From Altericroceibacterium xinjiangense (GTDB taxonomy: Bacteria; Pseudomonadota; Alphaproteobacteria; Sphingomonadales; Sphingomonadaceae): a DNA stretch of 64,000 bases. A program made the translations under genes and the position numbers. Of the stretch, positions 62,016 to 64,000 are shown in pieces. The notes under the pieces were generated by a model. It saw only the letters and a list, made by a program, of their open reading frames with translations. It made no database searches and had not been told where the DNA came from. The stretch lies in the NCBI RefSeq assembly GCF_003958635.1, contig NZ_RSEK01000006.1, positions 62,001 through 126,000 of the forward strand, in the 5' to 3' direction. Each line of letters opens with the position of its first letter. Within the stretch, counting starts at the first letter, position 1.

Positions 62016-63155
62016 GTGGACGCCCAGACAACGGCTGTCGAACAGAACGTGGAACCCGAAAAGGCTTCGCGCCGCTCCCCGCGTCGCAGACGAGGAGTGC
62101 GGCTGGTGCTGCTCGCCATCCTGCTAGGGCTTGTCGCCCTCGGCATCGCCTGGTTCGTGGAGTATCAGCAAGTCGGGAAATACCTCGAAAGCACCGACGA
62201 TGCCTACATCCAGGCCGATGCAGTCGTCGTCTCGCCAAAGATCGCCGGCTATGTCGAACAGGTGTTCGTTGCGGACAACCAGGCGGTGAAGCCCGGCGAT
62301 CCGCTGGTGCGGATCGACCCCCGCGACTATCGCGCCCAGGCCGCGCAGGCGCAGGCGCAGATCGACATCGCCCGGGCAAATGCGGAGGGCGTACGCGCCC
62401 AGATCGCGGAACAAGGCGCCGCCGTGCAGGAGGCGCAAGCCCAGCTGGACGCCGCCCAAAGCGATCTTGAACTCGCGCGCACCGAAGTGAACCGGTACGA
62501 ACCACTCGTCGCCACCGGGGCGGAACCGCGCGAGGCGCTGACCCAGCGGCGGGCGCGGTTACAGCAGACGCAGGCGCAAGTCGCCGCGGCGCGGGCGGCG
62601 CTGGAAGCAGCCCGCCGCCGCGTCGGCACGCTGGAGGCGCAAGTCGGCCAGACACTCGCCCAGGGTGAGGCTGGTGAGGCGCAGCTGTCGCAAGCGAACG
62701 TCAACCTCGGCTCCACGGTTATCCGGGCGACCATCGCCGGCCGGATCGGCAACAAGAGCGTGCGCGCCGGCCAGTTCGTCCAGCCGGGCACCCGGCTGAT
62801 GTCGACCGTCCCGGTCAGCCAGCTTTATGTCGAGGCGAACTTCAAGGAGACGCAAGTCGGCCTGATGCGCGTCGGCCAGCCTGTCACGATCGAAGTCGAT
62901 GCGCTGGAGGGGATCGAACTTGCCGGCCGGGTGGACAGCTTTGCCCCCGGCACCGGGGCGCAGTTCTCTCTCCTTCCGCCGGAAAACGCGACCGGCAACT
63001 TCACCAAGATCGTCCAGCGGATCCCCGTGCGCATCTCGATTCAGGCTCCGGCCGCCGTGCGCGCGCTGCTGCTGCCCGGGATGTCGGTGACGACGACCGT
63101 GAACACCCTTTCCGCCAAGGGGAGCCTGGAACGGATCGAGCAGGCAGCCGAGTAA
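62016..63155 (+). CDS. emrA: Membrane fusion protein of EmrAB-type efflux pump
   Basis: This is a 379-residue HlyD/EmrA-family adaptor. A basic N terminus is followed by one membrane helix (LVLLAILLGLVALGIAWFV). The lipoyl-like half motif follows (YLESTDDAYIQADAVVVSPKIAGYV), then a long Ala/Gln-rich coiled coil (about residues 100-200), and the second lipoyl half with RATIAGRIGNKSVRAGQFV. It links the inner-membrane pump to an outer-membrane channel. GTG 62016 with AAGGAG at 62004-62009 is preferred to GTG 61992. TAATG overlap to emrB. Confidence 0.92.
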   Translation: MDAQTTAVEQNVEPEKASRRSPRRRRGVRLVLLAILLGLVALGIAWFVEYQQVGKYLESTDDAYIQADAVVVSPKIAGYVEQVFVADNQAVKPGDPLVRIDPRDYRAQAAQAQAQIDIARANAEGVRAQIAEQGAAVQEAQAQLDAAQSDLELARTEVNRYEPLVATGAEPREALTQRRARLQQTQAQVAAARAALEAARRRVGTLEAQVGQTLAQGEAGEAQLSQANVNLGSTVIRATIAGRIGNKSVRAGQFVQPGTRLMSTVPVSQLYVEANFKETQVGLMRVGQPVTIEVDALEGIELAGRVDSFAPGTGAQFSLLPPENATGNFTKIVQRIPVRISIQAPAAVRALLLPGMSVTTTVNTLSAKGSLERIEQAAE

Positions 63156-64000
63156 TGGCCAGCGCCGCACCGACGGCCGCCGCTGCCGGCGGCGCGCAGG
63201 AGAAAGCCGATCTCGGCGCGTGGCTGGCCGTCGCCGCCGGCACGCTGGGCGCGATGATGGCGACGCTCGACATCTCCATCGTCAACTCGGCCCTGCCCAC
63301 GATTCAGGGGGAAATCGGCGCGACCGCCACCGAAGCGACGTGGATCGCGACGTCCTACCTCGTCGCCGAAATCATCATCATCCCGCTGTCCGCCTGGCTT
63401 GAGCGGGTGCTCGGCCTGCGAACGCTCCTGCTGATCGCCGCAATTCTCTTTACCGGATTTTCAGTGGTCTGCGGAACCGCCAGCACCCTGACGATGATGG
63501 TAATCGGCCGCACGGGTCAAGGCTTCACCGGCGGGGCGATGATCCCCACGGCCATGACCATCATCGCCACTCGCCTGCCCCCAAGCCAGCAGCCCATCGG
63601 CTCGGCCGCCTTCGGGGTCACCGCCATCGCGGGCCCGGTGATCGGGCCGTTGCTGGGCGGCTGGCTGACCGAGGAATTCAGCTGGCATTACGCTTTTCTC
63701 ATCAACGTGCCGATCTGCGTGATCCTCGTGACGCTGCTGCTGGTCGGCCTGCCCCACCGGAAGATGAAGCCGGAACTGCTGGCGGACGCCGACTGGCTCG
63801 GCATCCTGGGCCTGGCGCTCGGGCTTGGCGGGCTGACCGTGATGCTGGAAGAAGGCAACCGGGAACAGTGGTTTTCCTCCGCGTTCATCGTCCAGCTGGC
63901 CGCCATGAGCGCCTTCGGGTTCGTATTGCTGGCAATCGGACAGGTGACCTCCGCGAGGCCGGTGATCCGGCTATCGCTGATGTTTGATCGCTCGTTCGGC
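63155..64000 (+). CDS. emrB: EmrB/QacA (DHA2) drug efflux permease, 3'-truncated
   Basis: This is the first 282 residues of a 14-helix MFS pump; the window ends before its stop. MATLDISIVNSALPTIQGEIGA is the DHA2 motif D1, ATWIATSYLVAE and LRTLLLIAAILFTGFSVVCG follow, and GRTGQGFTGGAMIPT and AIAGPVIGPLLGGWL (motif C of antiporters) are clear. ATG 63155 shares its A with the emrA stop. It would export hydrophobic or phenolic compounds by proton antiport, which makes sense in a strain that meets lignin phenolics. Confidence 0.93.
   Translation, partial: MASAAPTAAAAGGAQEKADLGAWLAVAAGTLGAMMATLDISIVNSALPTIQGEIGATATEATWIATSYLVAEIIIIPLSAWLERVLGLRTLLLIAAILFTGFSVVCGTASTLTMMVIGRTGQGFTGGAMIPTAMTIIATRLPPSQQPIGSAAFGVTAIAGPVIGPLLGGWLTEEFSWHYAFLINVPICVILVTLLLVGLPHRKMKPELLADADWLGILGLALGLGGLTVMLEEGNREQWFSSAFIVQLAAMSAFGFVLLAIGQVTSARPVIRLSLMFDRSFG

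Overview
The window reads as a chromosomal segment of a GC-rich alphaproteobacterium, most likely a lignin-aromatics-degrading sphingomonad (Sphingobium / Novosphingobium / Erythrobacteraceae type). The evidence is the company of genes: a ferBA-ferC-like ferulate locus, ligAB protocatechuate 4,5-dioxygenase, a six-gene set in the order of the acetovanillone (acvABCDEF) genes of Sphingobium SYK-6, a lignostilbene-type dioxygenase, and EcfG-like stress promoter motifs. I see no insertion sequence, prophage, tRNA, rRNA or CRISPR array; both ends cut genes (gpsA at the left, emrB at the right).

Layout. 1-3600: end of gpsA, a polysaccharide flippase, a membrane-anchored helix-hairpin-helix protein and a single-domain response regulator. 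3600-16200: aromatic island. Minus-strand ferB-ferA-amidase diverges from a MarR regulator (ferC), followed by acetyl-CoA synthetase and ligAB on the plus strand; then a minus-strand group of two related four-helix membrane proteins and a conserved unknown behind a perfect FNR/FixK-type box, and a LigW-like decarboxylase divergent from an AraC regulator. 17200-24200: acvA-F-like operon, a two-part PEP-synthase-like aryl kinase, a three-subunit biotin carboxylase and a HAD phosphatase, all tightly packed. 24370-30050: methylmalonyl-CoA epimerase and mutase, biotin synthase and a propionyl-CoA carboxylase alpha subunit. 30100-48330: a stress-type DUF2934 gene, then a translationally coupled trehalose/alpha-glucan operon glgE-(treS-mak)-glgB-glgX-treZ-malQ-treY-xdhC-like. 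48330-52920: YceI protein and a minus-strand operon of lignostilbene dioxygenase, SnoaL-like protein, zinc alcohol dehydrogenase and alpha/beta hydrolase. 53100-64000: two glycosyltransferases, small proteins, a phosphohexomutase, an AI-2E-type permease, a nucleotidyltransferase/metallophosphoesterase pair, a bicovalent FAD oxidase and a MarR-controlled emrAB efflux system.

How it fits together. Ferulate is activated by FerA, split by FerB to vanillin plus acetyl-CoA, and after oxidation and demethylation encoded elsewhere the protocatechuate is opened by LigAB. Aryl ketones would be phosphorylated (AcvAB), dephosphorylated (AcvF) and carboxylated (AcvCDE). BioB supplies biotin for both carboxylases in the stretch. 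The propionyl-CoA block lies directly downstream, which invites the hypothesis that propiophenone-type lignin monomers are handled by the same locus. The GlgE operon moves glucose between trehalose and branched alpha-glucan and has a good candidate general-stress promoter. Functional names rest on motifs and remembered family sequences; no database search was run.
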